Origin: Bacteroidia bacterium
Lineage (GTDB): Bacteria; Bacteroidota; Bacteroidia; NS11-12g; UBA9320
Assembly (NCBI GenBank): GCA_013042025.1
Contig: JABDQY010000215.1
Coordinates: 1 to 6,284 of the forward strand
DNA: 6,284 bases
Direction: 5' to 3'
Numbering within the stretch: the stretch's first letter is position 1; each line of letters starts with the position of its first letter. A program made the translations under genes and the position numbers. Shown piece by piece: positions 1 to 6,016 of this stretch. The notes under the pieces are model-generated. The model worked only from the letters and a program-made list of their open reading frames with translations, made no database searches and had not been told where the DNA came from.

Positions 1-982
1 TTACTGTATTGTTCCAGGCTCCCTCATCCGTACCTCCAATTGTCTGGTTTGCATATGTTGAATTTGTTACGGTACCTGAGGGTAATCCATCTCTAAACAC
101 TTCTGTTCCATTTATGTAAATTACAATTCCATCATCTCGAACATAGTCTAGGTTTAGATACTTAACATCAGAAGTATCTGTTATTGTAAATTCAGTTCTA
201 AAATATGCTGCTGGATTTGCAGCTGTACTAATAGTTGTTGCTTTTGTTCTTCCATCAATTGTTCCATATCCCAATAATGATGGACCGTTATCCCATGCTG
301 CCGGAATAGACCATGCTGTATCAGAATTCCATCCAGTTGTTGGTGCATTTCCATCATCTAGATAATCCCAATTATCACCAGAATTAACTACATAAGTTGG
401 AGGAGCTGTATAAGCATTGGCAATTAATTCCATGTCGAACCCAAGATCCGAACTTCCAGTACTAACATTTTTAAGTTGTACTGTAATGTAATTATCTCCA
501 ATTACTAAATCTGAAGTATCGATGCTTACCGAGTAAGCATCATAGTCTCCTTCTTCAGCACCACCGATAGCAGTGGACGCTGTTGTAGCAAAAGTTACAG
601 CTCCAGCCCCAATATTATATCGCTGAATTTCATTACCGTTCAGATAAACAACAAAACCATCATCACAAATGATATTCATATCCAATGATCCATATAATCT
701 TGTAGATAATGTTATTTTCTTTCTAAAGTAAACCGTTACGTAGTTATTGACGGTTGTTGATATTGTGGCCCCATCAACCGAACCAACACCAAATACACCA
801 CTGGCACTAGACCAAGATGCATCATTAAAGGTTGTATCGGTCATTGCCGTAGATTGATCTGTATTGCCATCATGATACTTCCAAGTAGAGTTCTTAGCAA
901 TTAATGTTGTTTGAGCATTTATGCTAAATGACATTAAAGTAAATAATGTCAGTGCTAATAGTTTAAAAATAGCTTTTTTCAT
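1..982 (-). CDS. Secreted protein with two tandem beta-sandwich domains (partial, C-terminus beyond window)
   Basis: An open frame of 327 codons runs from the ATG at 982 to the left edge without a stop, so the C-terminus is missing. Residues 1-23 form a signal peptide (MKKAIFKLLALTLF..., cleavage after NA, before QTT), so the product is exported. The visible part holds two related units, about residues 30-188 and 200-327. Paired motifs show the repeat: WKYHDGN at 34 and WDYLDDGN at 205; YFRKKITL at 85 and YFRTEFTI at 260; DDGFVVYLNG at 107 and DDGIVIYING at 283. These resemble galactose-binding-like beta-sandwich modules found at the N-termini of large Bacteroidota secreted proteins, some carrying metallophosphoesterase or sorting domains; that is family memory. 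The start lies one base after the stop of the upstream TPR gene (TAA-A-ATG), so the two are probably translationally coupled. Catalytic function cannot be told from this part. The reading frame and export are well supported. Confidence 0.85.
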   Translation of the reverse strand, partial: MKKAIFKLLALTLFTLMSFSINAQTTLIAKNSTWKYHDGNTDQSTAMTDTTFNDASWSSASGVFGVGSVDGATISTTVNNYVTVYFRKKITLSTRLYGSLDMNIICDDGFVVYLNGNEIQRYNIGAGAVTFATTASTAIGGAEEGDYDAYSVSIDTSDLVIGDNYITVQLKNVSTGSSDLGFDMELIANAYTAPPTYVVNSGDNWDYLDDGNAPTTGWNSDTAWSIPAAWDNGPSLLGYGTIDGRTKATTISTAANPAAYFRTEFTITDTSDVKYLNLDYVRDDGIVIYINGTEVFRDGLPSGTVTNSTYANQTIGGTDEGAWNNTV

Positions 983-983
983 T

Positions 984-1832
984 TTATTGTTGAGCAGTTA
1001 GTTGTAGTTGTATTTTCTTTTTAAGATTGATAATATATGTTGTGTTTCTGTGATGGTTCTTCAATTTATTAATTGAAGCTAGAGACCTATTATAATACTC
1101 TTGTGACTGTGCTTTATCACCTTTTTTTGCATAAACACCTGCAAGCAAGAATTGCCAATACTCTTTTCTTTTAAGCTTTGGAATTTGTTCCAGACAAAGT
1201 GATTCGGCAGTAGAAAAGTCATCAAATTTTAATGCCAAATTCACGTATTCTTCTTGGATTACTAAGTCATAAGGTAACCGCTTTTTGCCCTCAACCAACC
1301 ACTTCTTTGCGTTTTCGTAATCAGTTTTATCAGCAAAAAGTACATATTCTTTTACCTGAACAAAGTATTGTGTATTTGGCTTAGTATGATGCGGATAAGC
1401 AGCTTCGGCATAGAACAAAGCACTATCTGCCTCAAACAGTTTATCAAAAATTTTAGCCTTTAACAAATAACACTGTGCAGTATTAATCTTTTGTTTTTCA
1501 AATGACGTTACCGCTTCAAGAGCTGAATAGTAATAATCAAAATGATACATCAACTCAGCAATTAAGAAATCGATAGTCTTAAGTGAATTATCAATATAAA
1601 GAGCATGTTGATAATCTGCGTAACTTTTGTCAAAATCGTCGTCAGCTTTGTAGTATCCAGCACGTTCCACATATAAATTTGGATCAAGAGGGTGCTTATT
1701 TATTTTTTCAGTAGTTTCTTCTATTTTTTCATGGATTGCACCATGACCCATAGCAAAAACACTAAAAAATATTGCAATAGCAAAGAGACTGTATTGACGT
1801 AGTAGTTGTAGCATAACAACCAAATTTTTCAT
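984..1832 (-). CDS. Exported TPR-repeat protein
   Basis: Encodes 282 residues from the ATG at 1832. The frame stays open upstream to a TTG at 1874, but that TTG coincides with the -33 element of the promoter and lies upstream of the expected transcript start. The ATG at 1832, or a second one at 1814, is therefore the real start. Residues 12-30 (R-QYSLFAIAIFFSVFAMG) form a signal peptide or single N-terminal membrane segment, which suggests a periplasmic or membrane-attached protein. The rest is helical with degenerate tetratricopeptide repeats at about 52-85, 120-147, 190-220 and 224-256 (for example W-FLLAGVYAKKGDKAQSQEYYNRSL). TPRs bind partner proteins; no catalytic motif is visible. It is the first gene of an operon with the secreted beta-sandwich protein one base downstream, so the two may act together at the envelope. 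The partner is unknown. Confidence is high for the TPR fold and export, low for role. Confidence 0.85.
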   Translation of the reverse strand: MKNLVVMLQLLRQYSLFAIAIFFSVFAMGHGAIHEKIEETTEKINKHPLDPNLYVERAGYYKADDDFDKSYADYQHALYIDNSLKTIDFLIAELMYHFDYYYSALEAVTSFEKQKINTAQCYLLKAKIFDKLFEADSALFYAEAAYPHHTKPNTQYFVQVKEYVLFADKTDYENAKKWLVEGKKRLPYDLVIQEEYVNLALKFDDFSTAESLCLEQIPKLKRKEYWQFLLAGVYAKKGDKAQSQEYYNRSLASINKLKNHHRNTTYIINLKKKIQLQLTAQQ

Positions 1833-1843
1833 TAGTTGCAAAA

Positions 1844-1874
1844 CAAAAGTAATGCAATTTGATAATATTAACAA
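1844..1874 (-). promoter_or_regulatory. Bacteroidota-type promoter of the TPR operon
   Basis: Reading the minus strand, a TTG (1874-1872, the end of a TTTTTTG run) is followed after 20 bases by TACTTTTG (1851-1844). This matches the known Bacteroidota primary sigma consensus, TTG at -33 and TAnnTTTG at -7, with normal spacing. The transcript should start near 1837-1840. That leaves only about 5-8 bases before the ATG at 1832, or about 25 before the ATG at 1814, and it rules out the TTG at 1874 as start codon. Confidence 0.65.
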
Positions 1875-1999
1875 AAAACGAAAGCTAAATAGCAGGTATT
1901 CACTTTATTAGACGTTCTTATTTATTTGATGAACTGACTTTATTGTTTACTTTTTTTTAACATCTCATCGCCATCATTTAAAAATTCTATTTTAGTATG

Positions 2000-2007
2000 T
2001 AACTTTG
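2000..2007 (+). promoter_or_regulatory. Probable -7 element of the DUF2853 gene
   Basis: TAACTTTG matches the Bacteroidota -7 consensus TAnnTTTG. About 20 bases upstream is TTTA (1977-1980), only a near match to the -33 TTG/TTTG. The transcript would start near 2012, giving a leader of about 48 bases. That leader contains a short perfect inverted repeat, ATACG-tctaa-CGTAT (2016-2030), next to the expected start. It could be a small operator or a weak hairpin, but arms of five bases are too short to be sure. Confidence 0.5.
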
Positions 2008-2060
2008 TTCGAAACATACGTCTAACGTATAAATAGACTTTAACAACAAAAAAAACTAAA

Positions 2061-2390
2061 ATGGCAACATTCGTAGAAACATTTGAATCACTTAAAGGTG
2101 AAATGAAAAAATTAGGCTTATCATATGATGAAGCATTATTTGAGAAGGTAACTAAAGGATTAGGTCCTGCTCTTTACAACAACGATGCAAACAAAGTATC
2201 TTGTTCAGATGATGCAGAACTAGATACAGTTAGAAAAAACTTTATTGAAGGTAAACTTGGAATGAGCGACAATGGAAACACAGCAATTAAAAAAGTATGT
2301 GAAACTATGGGTTCGTCTAACAGAAACAAGTACAGAGCTATTTTTTACTACTTACTAGTAAAAGAGTTAGGTGCTGAGAATAAATACTAA
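2061..2390 (+). CDS. DUF2853 family protein
   Basis: Encodes 109 residues with no signal peptide or membrane segment, so it is a small cytoplasmic protein. The whole length fits the DUF2853 family, a single-domain helical protein common in Bacteroidota and some Proteobacteria. Recognisable blocks are the KVTKGLGPALYNNDA stretch at 29-43, the CSDDAELDTVRKNF segment at 48-61, and the most conserved C-terminal block, ETMGSSNRNKYRAIFYYLL at 81-99. The role of the family is unknown to me. The start is the only ATG that keeps the family N-terminus; it has an A-rich leader and no Shine-Dalgarno, as is usual in this phylum. It is monocistronic: its own promoter lies upstream and a strong terminator follows 18 bases after the stop. 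It is divergent from the TPR operon and convergent with aspA-DUF2188. Confidence 0.9.
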   Translation: MATFVETFESLKGEMKKLGLSYDEALFEKVTKGLGPALYNNDANKVSCSDDAELDTVRKNFIEGKLGMSDNGNTAIKKVCETMGSSNRNKYRAIFYYLLVKELGAENKY

Positions 2391-2407
2391 TTCAATATAA
2401 AAATTGC

Positions 2408-2439
2408 AAAAAAAGGCACTGCTATGCAGTGCCTTTTTT
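2408..2439. terminator. Bidirectional intrinsic terminator between the DUF2853 and DUF2188 genes
   Basis: A perfect 8-bp stem, GGCACTGC (2415-2422) with GCAGTGCC (2426-2433), closes a 3-base loop. It is flanked by seven A on the left and six T on the right, so it works as a hairpin plus U-tract on either strand. It lies 17 bases after the DUF2853 stop and just 2 bases after the stop of the convergent minus-strand gene, serving both transcripts. Confidence 0.93.
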
Positions 2440-2441
2440 GT

Positions 2442-2732
2442 TTAATCATAACTTATTCTATCTCTTATTGCACCATCTCTACCATGTATAATTACATCAG
2501 CATCATATCGGCGAGCTAGCGTTTTAGCCTTGCGAATTGCAGTTGATTGTTTTCTGTGGGTAGATGAATACGTTTTATTCCCTTCTCTTTTTACAGCCCA
2601 GCCATCCTTATGTGGAACTACATGTTGATGCCAAGTTCTTGGACTTGTGCGTATTCCTTTATCTTTAGCAATTGACTTTATTATCTTCTTTATTAGATTT
2701 ATCCAGAATTGACTTTCTAAAATATTTGCCAT
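2442..2732 (-). CDS. DUF2188 domain protein, cotranscribed with aspA
   Basis: Encodes 96 residues. Residues 36-96 fit the small DUF2188 domain: the HVVPHKDGWAVKREGNK block at 37-53, a helix with KQSTAIRKAKTLAR at 61-74, and the typical ending VIIHGRDGAIRDRISYD at 80-96. The family's role is unknown to me. Residues 1-35 are an additional, lysine-rich amphipathic stretch (INLIKKIIKSIAKDKGIR) that I do not associate with the family core. The product is very basic. The ATG lies 2 bases after the aspA stop (TAA-GC-ATG), so it is the second gene of that operon and probably translated by coupling. A shared terminator follows directly. A shorter protein with an internal start is unlikely, since no methionine occurs after residue 1. 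Confidence 0.85.
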   Translation of the reverse strand: MANILESQFWINLIKKIIKSIAKDKGIRTSPRTWHQHVVPHKDGWAVKREGNKTYSSTHRKQSTAIRKAKTLARRYDADVIIHGRDGAIRDRISYD

Positions 2733-2734
2733 GC

Positions 2735-4147
2735 TTACTTTATTAATTTCGCCCCAAATACTGGATGCATTAGATTTTTTACACTTAAAATTTCATCAAG
2801 TTCAGAAGAGGATAACAAATCCTTTTCTATAACCAGTTCACGTACACTTTTGCCCGTTTCAATTGCTTCTTTTCCTATAATATCTCCCATATCATGTCCG
2901 ATGTATGGATTAAGGAATGTAATTAGTCCAACTGAATTTAGTACCATTTCTTTTGTATGTTGTTCGTTAGCACTTATTCCTGTTATACACTTGTATGCTA
3001 AAGTTGTGCAGGCATTCCCCAGCAGTAAAATTGATTCAAACAACGACTGTGCTATTACAGGTTCCATCACATTCAGTTGAAGTTGTCCCCCTTCTGCTGC
3101 AAAAGAAATTGTTACATCGTTTCCAATTACTTTGAAACAAACTTGATTTACAACTTCTGGAATTACCGGATTAACTTTAGCAGGCATTATAGAAGAACCT
3201 GCTTGTAACTCAGGTAAGTTTATTTCATTAAAACCACAGCGAGGACCAGATGATAGAAGCCTTAGATCGTTGCAAATTTTAGATAATTTTACTGCTGTTC
3301 TCTTCACAGCTCCAGATATCATGACATATGCACCACAGTCGCTAGTTGCTTCAATTAAATTAGGTGCTAAAACGAAGTCTCCACCGGTTATCTTTCTAAG
3401 GTATTTCACAGCCTTATGTTTGAATTCTTCGGGAGCATTTATCCCTGTTCCAATTGCCGTAGCTCCTAAATTGATTTCAAGAATTAAATCTCTAGAATTC
3501 TTTAGGTTCTTAACTTCTTCAATAAGATTTGTACTCCATGCTTTAAATTCATCTCCCATCGACATAGGTACGGCATCTTGCAACTGGGTTCTCCCCATCT
3601 TTAAGACGTTCTCAAATTCTATTGCTTTCTTATCCAACTCAGCAACAAGCAACTCAATTTTTTCTAGAAGGTCATTAATGTAAAAATAGATTGCAACTCT
3701 GAATGCTGTGGGATAAGCATCATTGGTAGATTGACATTTATTTACATGGTCATTCGGATGGAGAAATTGGTAATCACCCAATTCTCTTCCTGCAGTTTCT
3801 AATGCCACATTGGCAATTACTTCATTCGCATTCATATTTACTGAAGTTCCTGCTCCTCCCTGAAAAACATCTGAAGGAAAGTAGGGTAAATATTTTTCTA
3901 GATTTTCAAGAATGAGATCGCATGCTGAAATAATCATTTGAGCTTTTTCTTCTGGGATTGTGCCAATTTCTTTATTCGCACAAGCACAAGCTTTTTTTGT
4001 AAGTATAAGTCCTTTGATAAAAATTGGGAAATCTCCAATCTTGGAATTTGAAATATCAAAATTTTGAATTGCTCGTTTTGTGTGAATACCGAAATAGGTT
4101 CCAGAATCGATATCCATACTTCCCAATAAATCTGTTTCTCGTCTCAT
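2735..4147 (-). CDS. aspA: Aspartate ammonia-lyase (aspartase)
   Basis: Encodes 470 residues, close to the usual 468-478 of the family, of the fumarase/aspartase superfamily. It catalyses reversible deamination of L-aspartate to fumarate and ammonia as a cytosolic homotetramer. The family landmarks are all present: GAGTSVNMNANEV (98-110), HVNKCQSTNDAYPT (134-147), GRTQLQDAVPM (185-195), GTGINAP (233-239) and the flexible signature loop GSSIMPAKVNP (317-327). By alignment with studied aspartases the catalytic base should be S318, with K324 and N326 contacting substrate and T101, S140, T141, N142 and T187 lining the site. The MPAKVNPVIPEVVNQVCFKV context favours aspartase over class II fumarase, which usually has MPGKVNP. 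No start other than the ATG at 4147 keeps the N-terminal RRETDLLG block. It heads an operon with the DUF2188 gene. No strong promoter is visible; TTACTTTG at 4182-4175 is a weak candidate. Confidence 0.93.
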   Translation of the reverse strand: MRRETDLLGSMDIDSGTYFGIHTKRAIQNFDISNSKIGDFPIFIKGLILTKKACACANKEIGTIPEEKAQMIISACDLILENLEKYLPYFPSDVFQGGAGTSVNMNANEVIANVALETAGRELGDYQFLHPNDHVNKCQSTNDAYPTAFRVAIYFYINDLLEKIELLVAELDKKAIEFENVLKMGRTQLQDAVPMSMGDEFKAWSTNLIEEVKNLKNSRDLILEINLGATAIGTGINAPEEFKHKAVKYLRKITGGDFVLAPNLIEATSDCGAYVMISGAVKRTAVKLSKICNDLRLLSSGPRCGFNEINLPELQAGSSIMPAKVNPVIPEVVNQVCFKVIGNDVTISFAAEGGQLQLNVMEPVIAQSLFESILLLGNACTTLAYKCITGISANEQHTKEMVLNSVGLITFLNPYIGHDMGDIIGKEAIETGKSVRELVIEKDLLSSSELDEILSVKNLMHPVFGAKLIK

Positions 4148-4301
4148 CTATATATTGATCTTATTAAGGATAGGCAAAGTAATTCAAATTATTGATTTTA
4201 AGGTTTAAAGGCTAGAAAGTTGTAACAAAGCCTAAGATAGGGTTTATTGTAAAAATCAAATAAATTATTCATATATATCTCACTATCAACTATATTAACC
4301 G

Positions 4302-4319
4302 TTTGTAAACGTTTACAAA
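4302..4319. promoter_or_regulatory. 18-bp perfect palindrome, LacI-family-type operator candidate
   Basis: TTTGTAAAC followed directly by its reverse complement GTTTACAAA gives a perfect 18-bp palindrome with central CG. The core TGTAAACGTTTACA fits the general pattern of LacI/GalR-family operators, such as the cre-like TGnAAnCGnTnnCA. It is about 142 bases before the ssb start and 155 before the aspA start, so it could control either. No regulator gene is in the window. There is no T-tract after it, so it is not an intrinsic terminator. The palindrome is certain; its use as an operator is inferred. Confidence 0.55.
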
Positions 4320-4357
4320 TGATTGTAATCGTAAGTAAGTGCTTAATATTCGCTTTG

Positions 4358-4387
4358 TATTTGCATTGTCCATTCTATTTGCATTGT
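4358..4387 (+). repeat. 12-bp direct repeat, 18-bp period, upstream of ssb
   Basis: TATTTGCATTGT occurs exactly twice (4358-4369 and 4376-4387) with CCATTC between, so the copies recur every 18 bases, somewhat under two helical turns. They lie about 75-100 bases before the ssb start and overlap the likely ssb promoter (TTG at 4366-4368, TTGTTTTG at 4387-4394). They may be tandem regulator sites or a duplicated promoter segment. Confidence 0.55.
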
Positions 4388-4460
4388 TGTTTTGAACGAA
4401 TCAATTCAACATGATAATTAAACGTAACACATACATTAAACATTTAAATTAAAAATTATT

Positions 4461-4820
4461 ATGAACGCATTAAAAAACAAAGTACAACTGATCGGAAATT
4501 TAGGTAACACACCAGAAATCAAAGACCTAGAAAGTGGAAGCAAATTAGCAAAATTCACAATGGCCACGAACGAATTTTACAAAAACCAAAAAGGTGAAAA
4601 AGTTACAGAGACGCAATGGCACAACATTATTGCGTGGGGAAAAACAGCTGAACTTGTAGAGCAACTATTAGACAAAGGGAAACAAGTAATGATTGAAGGA
4701 AAATTAACAAGCAGAAGCTATGATGATAAAGATGGGAACAAACGGTTTATTACAGAGGTTGTCGCTAATGAGTTCCTTCTTATGACTCCAAAGAAAGAAG
4801 GTGGTGACTTGCCTTTTTAA
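4461..4820 (+). CDS. ssb: Single-stranded DNA-binding protein (short paralogue)
   Basis: Encodes 119 residues: an OB fold at about 1-108 followed by a very short tail. It coats single-stranded DNA during replication, recombination and repair, normally as a tetramer. Family marks are KVQLIGNLGNTPEI (7-20), KLAKFTMATNE (28-38), TQWHNIIAWGKTAE (51-64) with W53 and W59 as likely base-stacking residues, GKQVMIEGKL (73-82) and the YDDKDGNKRFITEVV block (87-101). The C-terminus, GGDLPF, is a weakly acidic version of the DDDIPF tip that recruits partner proteins. The long flexible linker of typical bacterial SSB is essentially absent. Length and sequence resemble the second, short SSB often seen in flavobacteria rather than the longer main one, though this cannot be proven without the genome. 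It is monocistronic, with its own terminator, and divergent from aspA. The start is the only ATG that retains the first OB strand. Confidence 0.93.
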   Translation: MNALKNKVQLIGNLGNTPEIKDLESGSKLAKFTMATNEFYKNQKGEKVTETQWHNIIAWGKTAELVEQLLDKGKQVMIEGKLTSRSYDDKDGNKRFITEVVANEFLLMTPKKEGGDLPF

Positions 4821-4835
4821 ACTCTAATAGTAACC

Positions 4836-4867
4836 AAAAATGCCCGCGATTTGCGGGCATTTTTTTT
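4836..4867. terminator. Bidirectional intrinsic terminator after ssb
   Basis: An 8-bp perfect stem, ATGCCCGC (4840-4847) with GCGGGCAT (4853-4860), closes a 5-base loop. Five A precede it (4836-4840) and eight T follow (4860-4867). It lies 15 bases after the ssb stop and 14 bases beyond the end of the convergent secreted-protein gene, so it fits both transcripts. Confidence 0.92.
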
Positions 4868-4881
4868 AATTATTTTGCTAT

Positions 4882-5853
4882 TTAGTGTACAATTATTTTA
4901 CGGGATGTAATTTCACCTTTGGATTCAAAAAGAATAATATACAGACCAGGCAAAACCAACTTATATTTCTTAGTTGGAATCAAAATCTCATTTAGAATAG
5001 TGCTTCCTTCAAGAGTCAATATTTTTAAGAAAACTTCTTCTCCATTTTCTTTAACATTGGTAGTGAATAGATTATTATTTAATTGCACAACTTTTATCTC
5101 CTCTTCGCCGTCATTCTTGATCATTTTTACATTTGAGAAGCTAACTTCATTGTCAAAATCAACTTGTTTGATTCTTAGAAAGCACTTGCCTTCACGAAAA
5201 CTTAACACGTTTTTATCAAAAGAGTAGCTATAATCTAAAACTATATCAGAATTCCCACCAACAGATAGACTATATACTGTACCACAATCTGACCATTCGC
5301 TTCCAGTTTCCGAATACTGAATTACAAAGTAATTATTATTCAGTTCAGAACCAGTTTGCCAAACTACCTCAATCTGATCTGCTCCTATACTTGCCTGAAC
5401 ACCCAACCAATCTACAGGTAAAAAAGGTGGAACAAATGCACCTCCGGTAGTTCCAGTTCCTTCTAAAGGACCGCTTAAACTAAAAGGTCCAGATATACTA
5501 GTTCCTCCAGGGAATCTAAATTTGCTTCCTCCATTTCCAGCACCAATTGACCCTCCATTTTCAAGTTGAACCACTCCACTTGCTGAAAGATCCAATTTAT
5601 TTCCATTGTTGAAATTCAACGTTCCAAATATTCTAATTGTGTCAATACCAGAAGTTCCATTAACATCCACTGTTATTGTATCACCAGATTGAATGATGTA
5701 AATTAAAGGAGATCCACTCCCGCTAGACGAAAAACTTGTACTCCAATTTCCTGTACCGGTAGACGTAAATACAGTTGCTGCATTACTTACTCCTGGTACC
5801 AATAAAAATAACACTAGTAAAAATCCTAATGTATGACTCCCCTTTTTTAACAT
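4882..5853 (-). CDS. Secreted protein with G8-like, FN3-like and divergent T9SS sorting-type regions
   Basis: Encodes 323 residues from the ATG at 5853; a TTG four codons upstream (5865) is less likely, since the ATG gives a compact signal peptide. Residues 1-25 (MLKK...FLLVLFLLVPGVSNA) are that signal peptide. Residues 36-117 are Gly/Ser/Asn-rich beta structure (NWSTSFSSSG, SGDTITVD, LNFNNGNKLDLS) like the G8-type fold of Bacteroidota surface proteins. After a Gly/Pro linker, residues 146-242 look like the FN3-like module that often follows (LPVDWLGVQAS, VVWQTGSELNNNYFVIQYS, FLRIKQVDFDNEVSFSNV). Residues 255-323 resemble a T9SS type A sorting domain (VFLKILTLEGS, LPGLYIILFESKGEITSRKIIV) but lack the usual YPNP opening. 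Export through T9SS, to the surface or medium, is therefore likely but not certain. Enzymatic residues are not visible, so adhesion or a structural role is only a guess. It stands alone, ending at the terminator shared with ssb. Confidence 0.87.
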   Translation of the reverse strand: MLKKGSHTLGFLLVLFLLVPGVSNAATVFTSTGTGNWSTSFSSSGSGSPLIYIIQSGDTITVDVNGTSGIDTIRIFGTLNFNNGNKLDLSASGVVQLENGGSIGAGNGGSKFRFPGGTSISGPFSLSGPLEGTGTTGGAFVPPFLPVDWLGVQASIGADQIEVVWQTGSELNNNYFVIQYSETGSEWSDCGTVYSLSVGGNSDIVLDYSYSFDKNVLSFREGKCFLRIKQVDFDNEVSFSNVKMIKNDGEEEIKVVQLNNNLFTTNVKENGEEVFLKILTLEGSTILNEILIPTKKYKLVLPGLYIILFESKGEITSRKIIVH

Positions 5854-5862
5854 GTAACTTCT

Positions 5863-5889
5863 CAAAATAATATCGTTATCTTAAACCCA
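5863..5889 (-). promoter_or_regulatory. Weak promoter candidate of the secreted-protein gene
   Basis: On the minus strand TTG (about 5890-5888) is followed after about 17 bases by TTATTTTG (5870-5863), one mismatch from TAnnTTTG. Transcription would begin about 5 bases before the ATG at 5853, giving an almost leaderless message. The spacing is at the short end and the -7 is imperfect, so this is tentative. Confidence 0.3.
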
Positions 5890-6016
5890 ACTATATTATT
5901 TCAAACTACGTGCCAAGTAATGGTTAAAAGTACCATAAGCATTAAAGTCTTTACTATAAGCACTTTATGAAATTTAGGCAACATAAATCAGCTCTATGCT
6001 TTTCCATTTTTGAGAG

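Larger units (their letters stand above)
4148..4460. other. Divergent intergenic region between aspA and ssb (313 bp)
   Basis: No coding frame, tRNA or strong hairpin terminator is visible. It must contain the promoters of aspA (minus) and ssb (plus). On the minus strand TTACTTTG (4182-4175) is one base from the -7 consensus but lacks a clear -33. On the plus strand TTG (4366-4368) is followed after 18 bases by TTGTTTTG (4387-4394), also one mismatch, which would start the ssb transcript near 4400. Within it lie an 18-bp perfect palindrome and a 12-bp direct repeat, listed separately. The 50 bases before ssb are AT-rich and Shine-Dalgarno-free. Confidence 0.6.

Noticed and set aside
1833..1874. 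N-terminal extension of the TPR protein to a TTG at 1874
   Set aside because: The TTG is the -33 element of the promoter and would lie upstream of the transcript start.
1910..2023. Inverted AGACGT / ACGTCT words in the TPR-DUF2853 intergenic region
   Set aside because: Six-base arms more than 100 bases apart are expected by chance.
2850..3080. Plus-strand open frame of 76 codons
   Set aside because: It lies wholly inside aspA on the opposite strand, resembles no family, and has no promoter or leader of its own.
3270..3683. Plus-strand open frame of 137 codons
   Set aside because: Antisense to the most conserved part of aspA, including the catalytic loop region; its composition is explained by the aspA codons.
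4919..5227. Plus-strand open frame of 102 codons
   Set aside because: Antisense to the sorting-type end of the secreted protein, which has a signal peptide and recognisable domains; the antisense frame has neither.
5866..6016. Possible terminator after the frameshifted gene
   Set aside because: No GC-rich hairpin followed by a T-tract is present on the minus strand here; only short AT-rich partial inverted matches.
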